DNA of 64,000 bases. Source: Microcebus murinus (lineage: Eukaryota; Chordata; Mammalia; Primates; Cheirogaleidae). The stretch lies in NCBI RefSeq assembly GCF_040939455.1, contig NC_134136.1, positions 100,490,014 through 100,554,013 of the forward strand, written 5' to 3'. A program made the position numbers and the translations under genes. Under the pieces are notes generated by a model that was not told the DNA's origin, did not search any database, and saw only the letters and a list, made by a program, of their open reading frames with translations. Below, piece after piece: positions 23,801-33,831 of the stretch; position 1 is the first letter of the stretch, and the number at the start of each line of letters is the position of its first letter.

Positions 23801-24092
23801 ATTTCCTTAAAAAACAAAGTGATTCATGTAGTCAAGAAATTGATGTTAATCAACTGTTACTTTTTTTCTTTGAAGAATACCCATATAATTGAAATTTTCC
23901 TATCATCATGAATAATAAAGTAACATTTTAGATTTTCCATTCATTCCCTGTGGCCAACAGCCAAGAGATAAGGTGAACACGTGACAACTGTTTAGGCATT
24001 TATTCTGTACAACTGATGGGACACATTGTATACAAGCTCAAACAAGCAAATGATCACTGAAAAAAGTAGAAGAAAACCCAACAATACAGCAT

Positions 24093-24490
24093 TGCTATGG
24101 TTTGAATATTTGTGTCCTTCCAAAATTTCATGCTGAAACATATGCTCTATTATGGTGGTGTTAAGAGGTTGGGCCTTTTGGCAAGTGATTAAGTCATGAG
24201 AGCTCCATCGTCATGAACGGGATTAGTTTCCTTTATGAAAGAAGCTTCAGAGAACTGCTTGGCCTCTCTCTTCTGTCATATGATGACACAGCATTTTCAC
24301 TTTCTGCCTTTCTAACAGGTGAGAAAGCCTCAAGAAAAGGCCATATATGAAATAAACCTTCACCAGACACTGAATCTGCTGGCATCATAATTTTGGACTT
24401 CCCAGCCTCTAGAACTGAGAAATAAATTTCTATTATTTATAACTTATTCAGTCTAAGGTATTTTGTTACAGCAACAGAAACAGACCAAGA
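24093..24490 (+). mobile_element. Solo MaLR LTR (MST-like)
   Basis: Starts TGCTATGGTTTGAATATTTG. It contains GTTAAGAGGTTGGGCCTTTT, GGACTTCCCAGCCTCTAGAA and the polyadenylation signal AATAAATTTCTATT, and ends near CAGACCAAGAG. This is the standard order of an MST/THE1-group LTR of mammalian apparent LTR retrotransposons. Only the LTR is present, with no internal or coding region, so it is a solo LTR from recombination between two LTRs. Exact subfamily not determined. Confidence 0.85.
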
Positions 24491-24700
24491 GTGGCATGCA
24501 TATTTGTATTGTTTAATCTAATCAATTATGTACTGCTAGTGTTTAGTAAAGCTATTCTAATTAATGCCAAAATAACAGGTGGATACATAAGCAATATTTG
24601 TTGTGCGTATGTCATAGATAGTATGAATTTTGAGTTATGGAATTAATAGCCTTAGCCAGTTTGGGAACTATCAGATTCTAACAAGATACACAGAATTCAT

Positions 24701-24760
<60 letters not shown>
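24701..24760. repeat. (TA)n microsatellite, about 60 bp
   Basis: An almost pure TA run, interrupted once near the left end by AAATA. It is long enough to be highly variable and to form a cruciform. Confidence 0.95.
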
Positions 24761-24763
<3 letters not shown>

Positions 24764-24944
24764 TTCTAGGCTTTTAATTTGCATACTTTAATCCATAATT
24801 TGTTTATACTGACCAAAATTAAATGTCTGAAATCTACTTCATTGAAATAGATACTTCTGCTTATGCTGAAAACACATGCATCATTTTTCTTTCTTATCTT
24901 AACTTTCAAGTATATATTTATCATTTTATTCTATATTTAAGGCA

Positions 24945-25188
24945 ACAATGTTAAGAACATAGACTTGGGAAGCCAACTTTAGTTCAAATCCTAGTTCTGC
25001 AGCTTATTAGTTCTGTGTCTTTGAGTAAGTTAATTAACATCATTTTGTCTCAGTTTATACTTCATCTAAAAATGGGAAAAATATATAGACTTCCTTGGGT
25101 TATTATGAAAATTAAATGGTATAATATAAATAAAGTAATTGCAAAAGTATGAACACTATGTTAGCACTTAATAAATGTTGACCACCAT
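24945..25188 (+). mobile_element. MIR SINE
   Basis: Shows the MIR core in sense orientation: AGTTCAAATCCTAGTTCTGC, TTATTAGTTCTGTGTCTTTG, then CTCAGTTTATACTTCATCTA and the tail TTAGCACTTAATAAATGTTG. It is diverged, as expected for an old tRNA-derived SINE. Confidence 0.85.
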
Positions 25189-25359
25189 GAATTCAGGGCT
25201 GTGATTTAAGTGCAGCATCTCTTAACAACCCACAAACATGTCTATGAAGTTACAGTGAAAAAAAGTACCTACTACTGAAAAGTAGGGTTAAGCATTAAGC
25301 TATTAACAGAATATAAGAGGAGTTACCACAAGCTAAATACTCATAAGAATTGCATTTAT

Positions 25360-26250
25360 TAATATTTCAATAAAATTTCCATATGACTCAGAAATTCTAC
25401 ACCTAATTATTTAACTAAGAGAAATGATAATATATACCTATACAAGGACTTACATATTGCTGTTCATAGAATCTTTACCCCTGCTATGGTTTGAATGTTT
25501 ATCACCTCTGAAACTCATGGTGAAACTTAATACCCAATGTGGCTGCAATGAGAGGTGAAACTTTTAATGGGTAATTGGGCCATAAGAGTTCTGCCCTTAA
25601 AAGTGGATTAATCCATTCATGGATTGATGGGTTAATAGATTAATGAGTAATCACCAAGGTGGGATTGGTGGCTTTATAAGAAGAGAGAGACCTGAGCTAG
25701 CACATTTGCAAACTCTATGTGAAACCCCATGCCACCTCAGGACTCTGCATAGAGTCCCCACCAACAAGAAGGCTCTCAACAGATATGGCTCCTTGACCTT
25801 GGACTTCTCAGCCTCCATAACTGTAAGAAAAAACTTCTTTTTCTTTATCAATTACCCAGTTTCACATACTCTGTTATAAGCAATAGAAAATACACAAAGA
25901 TAATCCTAATAGCCAAAACCTGGAAACAACTCAATGTCCATTAACAAATAAATGAAAAAAAAAAAAGATATATCTATACAGTAGAATACGGCCTAGCAAT
26001 AAGAAATAACTACTGATACCATGCAATAACATCATAAATTAGAAAACATTTTACTGAATGAAAAGAACAGGCACAAAAGAGTATGCATTATATGATTCCA
26101 TTTGCATGTAACTCTAGACATGAAAAATCTAAATTATAGTGATGGAAAGCATCAGTGATTGTCTGGGGCTGAGAATAGAAATTAAACAATTATTTGTATT
26201 AAAAGCCATCTGTTTTAAATGCTTACATGATTGCTACTTTCCAGACTGAA
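25360..26250 (+). mobile_element. Old L1M 3' region, split by a MaLR LTR
   Basis: 25375-25481 matches L1M sequence upstream of the ORF2 end (AAATTCTACACCTAATTATT, then GCTGTTCATAGAATC). The element resumes at about 25901 with AATAGCCAAAACCTGGAAAC and continues through TATATGATTCCATTTGCATG to about 26250. The LTR at 25482-25900 sits between the two halves. Confidence 0.8.
25482..25900 (+). mobile_element. Solo MaLR LTR, older type, inside an L1M
   Basis: Starts TGCTATGGTTTGAATGTTTA and contains GGACTTCTCAGCCTCCATAA and AATTACCCAGTTTCACATAC, ending near AATACACAAAG. The order is that of MST/MLT1-group LTRs, more diverged than the copy at 24093. It has no internal region. It interrupts an L1M, so it is younger than that L1M. 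Confidence 0.8.
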
Positions 26251-26269
26251 TCTTGCCTGAGGAAACAAC

Positions 26270-27740
26270 TGTGTCAAGACATTAGAAAAAGAACAGCATA
26301 ATATACACCAATACTGTAAAAAAATTAGAAAAGGAAATGATAAAGATAAGAGCAGAAATTAGTAGAATAGAAAATAGTAGAGATAATCACGCCCAAAGAT
26401 GGTCCTTTGAAAAGACTAAAATACACTGTCAAGACTGCTGAGGACAATAAGTGAAATATATACATCATGAACAAAGGAAGAGAAATTATTACAGATTAGA
26501 CAGACACATAAAAAAGCATAAGAGAATATTATGAATAATGCTAGAATAATAAATTTAAAATGTAGATGAAATGAATAGCTTATTTAAAAAAACACAATTC
26601 CAATATTGAATGTGTCCCATAAATATACAAGTATTGCATATCAACTAAAAATAAAAGGAAAAAAATTAAAGACTTAGAAATTCTGAATAGCTCTATTTTA
26701 TTAAATAAATTATTAATACATTGATTATTAAATGATTCTTACAAAGAAAACTCCAGGTACAAATTATTTCATAGGTAAAGTATTCTAAACACTTAAGTGA
26801 AAAAATATCAATTTTGTATAAATTCTTCCAGAGAACAAAAAATGAGGAAATACTCACTTGCTTTGTGACTATAATGTAAACTTTGAGTTAAAAAACTTAA
26901 TGAGGATCTGATGAAAAAGAAAAATTACAGGCTGATATCAGAAACATAGATATAAAATTCCTAAATGGAAAATTAATCAAAATATATAAAATGAAATGTG
27001 TTATGGTCAAGTAGCTTTACAAGGATGCAAGGTTGGATTCATGTTTGAAAATCAATCAGTGCCATTTTGCGCACCAAAAAAATAAAGAATAAAAATGAAA
27101 GGATCATTTCAATAGATGTAGGAAAAGCATTTGATAAAGTACAATATCTAAACATGACTTAAAAACACTCATAGAAACTAGAAAAAACTCTTTAAATGAT
27201 CAAGATTTTTTATAAAAGAAAAACTATGGGGAACATTGAATTTAGCAAAATATTGAAAGCTTTACTTCTGTGATGAGGAATAAAAGAGTGTACTCTATAA
27301 TCACTTCTATTCATCATGCAATTGGAGGCCCCACTAGAGCAAAAACATAAGAAAAATGAATGACAGTATATGGATTTTTAAGGAAGAAATAAAACTATAA
27401 TTCTCATATGATATCATCATCTATTTAGAAAATCTAAAATAATCAACAGAAAGACTAATCAAATTAATAAGGATATTGGCAAGAAAACTCAATACCAGTT
27501 TAACACATAAATATCAATAGTATTTCTATATACTGGTAAAATTGGAAAATGTAACATTAAAATGATATTATTTGTAATAGCATAAAACACACATATCTTC
27601 TCAAAATAAACATGAATCAAAAACATATGCTAGAATGTTTGTAGCAGCTTTATTTATAATCACCACAATGAGAAACAACTCACTGTCAGTAAATGGATAA
27701 ATAAGTGTAGTATACATCATACAATGAAATACTATAATAG
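26270..27740 (+). mobile_element. Old L1M ORF2 relic
   Basis: ORF2 reverse-transcriptase region in sense orientation. The stretch at 27105-27150 translates to SIDVGKAFDKVQ, the conserved motif A region with the catalytic Asp. The later FADD-type motif near 27400 is destroyed by a stop. The 3' part runs into AATGAAATACTATAATAG at 27740, where a hAT element interrupts it. It continues at 28685. Confidence 0.8.
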
Positions 27741-28684
27741 CAGTGGTTCTTACACTTGTTGATCTCAGGACACTTTTATATTCTAACAAAAACTTGAAGA
27801 CTTTAAAATGCTCTTGTTTATAGCTGTTGATAGGTATAGTATTAATAACTATAACTGAGATTTTTTAAATATGTTGTCAAGAACTGTGAAATGTCTGACA
27901 TTTTACTCTACTTGCAAACTTACAAGTTAGCCTGCCACAGTTTCATGGATGCTGGCAGAAGATACAAGAATATCAGGTCAAAGACAAAGGACATTATAAC
28001 TTACAGCAATAGCAGTAGCCAGAGTATCAGCATTATTTTATGCCAGTTCTCTGAGCCCCAGTTCCCACAGGGCGAGATGATTAGAGCCAGGTGACACCAG
28101 CACATGCAGTGAGTTGTGTTACAGGAGAAAAACCCTGAGCTTAGGAGTGTGATTTTTTTCTTCTTTTTCCTTTTTTTTTTTTGTAATGGGCAGTAAGCAT
28201 ACTGCCCTTTGCTCTGGAGGGAAATACTACCTGTCTTCCAAAGCTGTCAGTATATAAATATCATTTTTTAAAAAAGTAGTGCAGAACAAAGGCAGTGTTT
28301 CTACCCAAGAAAGTGCAGAAACAGAAGAAACCCATGGAGAATTGTCTTCCAACCCATTTTATGTTAACATATTTAACATATTTTATTAAAAGTAACTATT
28401 TTTCCAAGACAAAATAAAATTAGTTGGGAGAATAATGTTGTTTTACAATTTTGTAAATCTATTTGATGCCTGGTTTAAGAAAGAAGCATATATGCTTTTG
28501 CATTCACTCTGTTTTGATATCACATGTAATATCCCTTTGGAAACTTATGTGCATTCATGGGAGAATAAAAGTAAAAATGTCAGATCACATCTGGTGATGA
28601 TGATGATAGTTTTGATGTCACTGACCCTCTGAAAGGGACTCAGAAATTCTCAGGGGTTTCCAGACTATAGTTTGAGAACTGATT
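27741..28684 (+). mobile_element. hAT-Charlie-type DNA transposon inside an L1M
   Basis: Left end CAGTGGTTCTTACACTTGTT and right end GTTTGAGAACTGATT are the hAT-Charlie terminal type. The flanks CTATAATAG (27732-27740) and CTATATAG (28685-28692) fit a diverged 8-bp duplication, and the host L1 reads continuously across them. The outer parts match a known Charlie-type consensus as I remember it. The middle, 27875-28353, is a foreign insert. Confidence 0.8.
27875..28353. mobile_element. Unnamed LTR-like insert inside the hAT element
   Basis: About 480 bp with composition unlike its AT-rich host, starting TGTCAAGAACTGTGAAATGT and ending near CTTCCAACCCA. It holds a T-rich run at 28147-28182 and GCATACTGCCCTTTGCTCTG after it. 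I recognise it as probably an old endogenous-retrovirus LTR but cannot name the family. No coding sequence. Confidence 0.45.
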
Positions 28685-28970
28685 CTATATAGCAATGTAA
28701 ATAAATAAGTGCAGGAACTAACTACATGGATGAATCTCAAAGAATAAAAGACATCAAACACAAATTTGTGCATACTATGTAATTCCATTTGTATTAAGTT
28801 TAGAAAGATAAAATTAATTGTGATAGGAGCAGGAAGGATTAGGGATTGGGAGGAGATATGGATGGGGATGGGGTTGCTGGCTACATTTTAATTCTTACTC
28901 TGAATGTTGTTTTCATAAATGTGCTTACTGTGTAAATTGGAAAAAAAGAAATCTATACAAAAAGGGTTTT
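28685..28970 (+). mobile_element. L1M 3' end, continuation of 26270-27740
   Basis: Resumes with CTATATAGCAATG, then ACATGGATGAATCTCAAAGA and TATGTAATTCCATTTGTATT, ending in an A-rich stretch near 28950. The order matches the 3' part of L1M ORF2 and UTR directly downstream of the interruption. Confidence 0.8.
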
Positions 28971-28995
28971 AGGAGTGTTCTGTATTAGAGAGTTT

Positions 28996-29453
28996 ATGTG
29001 TTGAGCTGTGCTCCTCTCCAAATATGTTGAAGTACTAACCCCTAGTACCTCAGAATGTGACTTTATTTGAGCATGAGGTCATTGCAGATGTAATTAGTTA
29101 AGATGAAGTCACACTGGAGTAGTAGGCCCTTGATTCAATGTGACAGCTCTTCTTAAAAGAAGAGAGAAGTTTGTACTAAAACACATCCGGAGAATGTTAT
29201 GTGACAACAAAGACAAATATTGGAATTATGCAGCTGCAAGCCAAGGAATGCCAAAGATTGCTGCAAATTACCATTAACTAGAGAGAGACGAAAAAACTTT
29301 CTCCCACAAGTTTCATAGGGAGTATGGCCCTATGGACAACTTGAATTTGGACTTCTATCCTCCAGAATTGTGAGACAATACATTTCCAATATTTTAAGCC
29401 ACTCCATTTGTAGTATCTTATTATGGCATCCCTAAGAAACTAATAGAGCAAAT
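28996..29453 (+). mobile_element. MLT1-type MaLR LTR
   Basis: Contains ATGTTGAAGTACTAACCCCT, AGTACCTCAGAATGTGACTT, GCAGATGTAATTAGTTAAGA, CAAGCCAAGGAATGCCAAAG and the 3' end AGAAACTAATAGAGC, in the order of MLT1 LTRs. LTR only. The age is older than the MST copy at 24093. Confidence 0.9.
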
Positions 29454-29454
29454 A

Positions 29455-29830
29455 ACTGGGAGCAACCTAGATGTCTAATAATAAATGACAAGTTAAATAA
29501 ATGCTGCAAGGAAAGAACATAAACTCTTTTAATAAATGAGGTAGATCTATATGTGCTGATATGAAAAAATGTTTAAAATGTATTACATCTAAAAGAACAA
29601 ATTATAGAAAAATATATGTTGTATTGTTACATTTGTGTAAAGGAAACTAATAAATGTGTGTGTGTGCATGTCTATGTGTCTATTTGTAAGGAAACAATAG
29701 AAATATCAACAGTAGTATTTCTGTGCAATGAATAACCAGAAAAGGGGAAAACAATTGTTTCAAATTTAACCTTCTTTGCTTTAATTTCTTTTACAATAAT
29801 CATGTTGAGTTTTTATAACGGAAAAGGCAA
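29455..29830 (+). mobile_element. L1M 3' end fragment
   Basis: AGCAACCTAGATGTCTAATA, AATGAGGTAGATCTATATGT, TACATTTGTGTAAAGGAAAC in the order typical of L1MC/L1ME 3' ends. No frame. Confidence 0.7.
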
Positions 29831-29837
29831 ATCTGTT

Positions 29838-30345
29838 CCTTTACTGTCTGAATCCTTTCTATGGGGTCTCTTTGCCTGTATTATAAAGGCCGAAATCCTT
29901 ATCCAAGGCCTACAATGATGTGGTTGCCCCAATCTCTCCACCCTTAGCTTCACCTCTTTCTGTCCCTGCTCTTTATTCTTCTAGCAAATTATTTTTGGCT
30001 CCTTTCACTAGATAACAAGCTCCACATAGATGGTTACTCTATCTATCATCAATTGCTATATCTCTACCACTTAAAATAGTGCCAGGAACATGGAAGACAC
30101 ACATTTGTTGCATGAAAAAATTAATTAATTAATTAACTGCTCCAGTGCACCACATAATTTAATAAGTCAGGCCCTTCTGTCTAAATTTAACACATTCAAC
30201 TTTTCTTCACCTATCTCTTTCACATATTATAAGGCTTAGGTTAAACATCAATTCTGCTAAGAAGACTTCTTAACATTGCATACTTGGCTAAGTCTGTCTG
30301 CTTCTAAATTCCCAGGACACCCTCTATTTCTCCCACTTAACACTC
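29838..30345 (+). mobile_element. L2 LINE 3' end, interrupted by a short (AATT)n run
   Basis: 29880-29990 resembles the L2 ORF end (AAATCCTTATCCAAGGCCTA, then CAATCTCTCCACCC). 30000-30115 is the L2 3' tail type (ATAACAAGCTCCACA, then AAATAGTGCCAGGAACATG). 30118-30137 is an (AATT)n run, and 30180-30340 looks like another L2 piece. Old and strongly diverged. Confidence 0.6.
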
Positions 30346-30357
30346 AACATTGTAATA

Positions 30358-30692
30358 CAGATTGAGTATCTCATATTCAAAATGCTTGGGGTCACAGGTG
30401 TTTCAGAGTTCAGATTTTTTTTTATTTTGGAATATTTGCATATACATAATGAGATATCTTGGGGATGAGGCTCACGTCTAAACATGAAATTACTTTGTTT
30501 CATATACACCTTATACATATAGCCCAAAAGTATGTAATATAATATTTTTAATAATTTTGTGCATGCAACAAAATATGTGTAAAGTACTCATGTGTGGAAT
30601 TTTCCATGCGTGGTGTCATGTCAATGCTCAAAATGTTTTGGATTCTGGAACACTTCAGATTTTGAATTTTCAGGTTATGTATGCTCAACCTG
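30358..30692 (+). mobile_element. Tigger-type (TcMar) short DNA transposon at a TA target
   Basis: Left end CAGATTGAGTATCTCATATT and right end ATGTATGCTCAACCTG are inverted repeats, flanked by TA (30356-30357 and 30693-30694). The inside reads TGCTTGGGGTCACAGGTGTT and ATGAGATATCTTGGGGATGA, a widespread primate non-autonomous Tigger-group repeat. Subfamily not certain. Its right TA lies 8 bases from the start of the next Tigger element. Confidence 0.8.
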
Positions 30693-30702
30693 TAAACTTG
30701 TA

Positions 30703-31336
30703 CAGTAGTCATGGGTCGCTTAACAATGAGGATACACTCTGAAAGGTACATCATTAGGTGATTTTGTCACTGTGCAAACATCATAGGGTGTATTTACACA
30801 ACCATAGGTGGTATAGCCACATACACACCTGTGGTATATGGTATAACCTATTGCTTCTTGGCTATCAACCTGTACAGAATACTACTGTACTAAATACTGT
30901 AAGCAATTTTAACACTATGGTTAAAGTATTTCTGTTTCTAAGCATAACTAAACATAGAAAAGCTACAATCAAAACTTGATATAAAAGATAAAAAATGGTA
31001 ATGGTATACCTGTATAGGGCACTTATCATGAATGAAGCTTGCAAGACTGGAAGTTGCTCTGGGTGAGTCAATGAGTGAATGGTGAGTGATTGTTAAGGCC
31101 AATGACATTACCGCACACTGCTGTAGTCTTTATAAACACAGTATGCTAAAGCTACAAAAATTATAAAAATATTTTTCTTTCTTCAATAATAAGTTAATCT
31201 TAGCTTACTGTAAACTTTGTGTTTTAAAAACTTTAATTTTTTTTAACCTTTTGATTCTTTCATAATAACACTTAGCTTAAAACACATTTTACAGCCATAT
31301 AGAAATATTTTCTTTCTTTATATTCTCATTCTATAA

Positions 31337-31382
<46 letters not shown>

Positions 31383-31922
31383 CTTTTTTCTTAAAAACTA
31401 AGACATAGCCCACAAATTAATCTAGGCCTATATAGGGTCAGGATCATCAAGATCACTGTATTCCACCTCCACATCTTGTCCCACTGCAAGGTCTTCGGGG
31501 GCAATAACGTGTGGAGCTGTCAGGGGCTATGATAATAATGTCTTCTGGAATACCTCCTGAAGGACCTGCCTGGGGCTCTTTTATGATTAACATTTTTGAA
31601 ATCAATAAGAGTACATTTTAAAACAATGGACAAAATATATAGTATAGTAGATACATAAACCAGTAACATAGTTACTTATTATCATAATCTAGTATTACAA
31701 ACTGTACATAATTGTATGTGTGATACTTTTATATGACCAGCAGCACAGTAGGTTTGTTTACACCAGCATCACTACAGATATGTAAGTAATGTGCTATGAC
31801 ATTACAACAGCTCTGACACCACTAGGCGATAGGGATTTTTTAGGTCCATTATAATCTGATATGATCACCTTCTTATATGTGGTCTGTCATTGACCCAAAC
31901 ATCATTATGCGGTGCATGACTG
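30703..31922 (-). mobile_element. Tigger3-type (TcMar) DNA transposon, longer copy, at a TA target
   Basis: Ends CAGTAGTCATGGGTCGCTTA and ATGCGGTGCATGACTG, flanked by TA at 30701-30702 and 31923-31924. Compared with the copy at 16626-17270 it keeps the central part. On the minus strand 31425-31560 it reads a coding tail ending EDLAVGQDVEVEYSDLDDPD followed by a stop, an acidic C-terminus of a Tigger-group protein. Frameshifts and the missing DDE core mean it cannot act by itself. A (TA)n(CA)n run interrupts it at 31339-31382. Confidence 0.85.
31339..31382. repeat. (AT)n(AC)n microsatellite inside the Tigger element
   Basis: About 16 AT units followed by four to five AC units. Confidence 0.95.
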
Positions 31923-31924
31923 TA

Positions 31925-33680
31925 ATTACAACCATGACCACCCCTGCCAATCCATCCAGCTCACACTGTTTTCTTAAATTTCCCTCATTTCTTAACTACC
32001 CCTAAACCTCCAATCTATTTATATATATTACATTAACATTTTTGTACCAACAATCTCATCCATTATACACTTCTTATTAGCTTAGACTCAAATCCTTCAT
32101 CATAACAAGTCCCTGATCATTACAACTAACTTGCCCCACACACTGCACTTGCCTGGCAAAATGCTACAGCTTCCACATGATCTCTTTATCTCAGTCACAT
32201 TTTTTTTTCTAAAAGATATTCTTCTTTAAGTCAGTCTCCCTCTATTCTGAATTATCAGTTCTTTCTTCTCTAAAAGATCGTTCTATTGACATACAAATGT
32301 GCTCTGGAGTCTTTATCATAAATATATCGAATCCTGCTATTGCTTGAATATAAGTATTATCCATTAATATTACTTGTGGATGATGATTAAATTACACCTA
32401 TGTACGCAATGCAAAGATGATACAGACAAATTCTAAAATATCTAAGATGATAAATGGCATATAGTTTATTTTAAATAGTCACATAATGTTTCTAAGATGT
32501 TGAAATTTTGAGCTCTGCTCCTTTTAGACTTTATATGTTGAATTCAGCTACACTTAAAATAGCAGAAAACTATCCATTTTATAATAGCAATTGACATAGC
32601 AGAAACTCTGACTACTTTTCAAAATTCTATGACATATCAGGATATTGGAGGGGGGAATTCAGCTCATGTGAAGTATACAGAAAAACCTTCTTTGTTATTC
32701 TAGTAACCTCACAACTTGCTTAATGAATCCATTTATGATCAGGTAGTTATATGTCCCGAAGCAATAATAAACATACAAGAGAAAAAAAGAATAGAGATTT
32801 CAGTCATATCTACATTGAAAAATGGAACCAGCCATATTTGCATGGAGGGTCTACACAGTATGATAAAAATGTGCTCCTAAAACCAAGCTATCAAAGATGT
32901 ACTTCACAGAGTACCACTCTTACATAAACTAGATCATGAGTAATATTACAGTTAGATCTCAATAAATGCATAATGTCAACTTGGTGAAATAAAAAATACA
33001 AGCAAAGCAAATAAATAATGATATTGTTTGATCAAGTGCTAAAATAAAGGGTTCAGACAGTAAATATTAATGAAGTCTGACAAGAAATCATTGAATTCTA
33101 CAAGCTAAGAAAAGTAGTAGAATAAATTACTCCTTGGATAAACTCAGCAAATGTGACTCAGTAAGTATCTCTTGAGCCCCTACTATATGCAACACATTGA
33201 CCTATGCACAGAATTAGAATCTGTGGAAAGGAGTGAAGTGAGAAATCTCTCGTCTTTAAATTTCAAGACACCAGTTTATCCACCATTTTTTCATATTATA
33301 CAAGTCTTACTAAGACAAAATTTTATCCAAACCTGTTAAAAACTTACCCTTGAGTTGTTAAGGTAACTGGTCTTTCCACTAGTGATGAATCTCCAGAGCA
33401 AACTTTGTGGTGGGTGCTGAGTTGATGGTAATTAGTTACAGCAGCACTAGGAAACTAATGTACTCTTCTATGCTAGGACAAGTTCTTTCTGAACTGCATC
33501 TTTTGGTATCACCCCTTTTATAGCCTGTGCTTAGAGATGCGGAATTACTTGGAGTTTTCAGAATATCTCAAATTCTTTTCCATTCTAGTACTTTTGCATA
33601 TGGGCCACCTGTGTCTGCAATGACTTTTCCTGCCTACCTGATCTATTTCATTTTTACTTTGTTTTGAATTGTTATTATTG
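31925..33680. other. No gene recognised; possible L2 and MaLR scraps
   Basis: AT-rich. 33145-33210 (CTTGAGCCCCTACTATATGC) looks like an L2-type scrap. 33425-33465 (GTTACAGCAGCACTAGGAAA) looks like the 3' end of an MLT1-type LTR. Both are too short for a firm call. The rest shows nothing I recognise. Confidence 0.5.
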
Positions 33681-33694
33681 TTACTTTGAGTTTT

Positions 33695-33817
33695 ATTTGT
33701 TGTTGTTGGGTTTTTTTAAAAATGTTTTTCAGCATATTAGGGGGGTACAAATGCCTCTTCCCCCCAGAGTCAGAGCTTCAGGCGTGTCCATCCCCCAATT
33801 GGTGTGCATCGCATTCA
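33695..33817 (-). mobile_element. Very short lemur-type L1 3' end with 14-bp target-site duplication
   Basis: Only 123 bp: reversed A-tail, CAGCATATTAGGGGGGTACA, and the C-rich 3' UTR up to GGTGTGCATCGCATTCA. TTACTTTGAGTTTT is repeated at 33681-33694 and 33818-33831. An extreme 5' truncation, with no coding part. Confidence 0.95.
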
Positions 33818-33831
33818 TTACTTTGAGTTTT

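Larger units (their letters stand above)
18897..24092. other. 5.2-kb repeat-poor stretch, no gene recognised
   Basis: Apart from short microsatellites (20449-20471 and 20782-20804) and a pyrimidine-rich tract (21792-21832), I recognise no interspersed repeat. No frame in it looks like a known protein. Frames of 60-149 codons occur (for example 22404-22853) but show no domain and no convincing splice context. A GC-richer section at 22600-22860 stands out from the AT-rich surroundings. Confidence 0.6.

Noticed and set aside
24701..24760. (TA)60 tract as a possible origin or regulatory element
   Set aside because: A plain microsatellite explains it. Nothing nearby supports a function.
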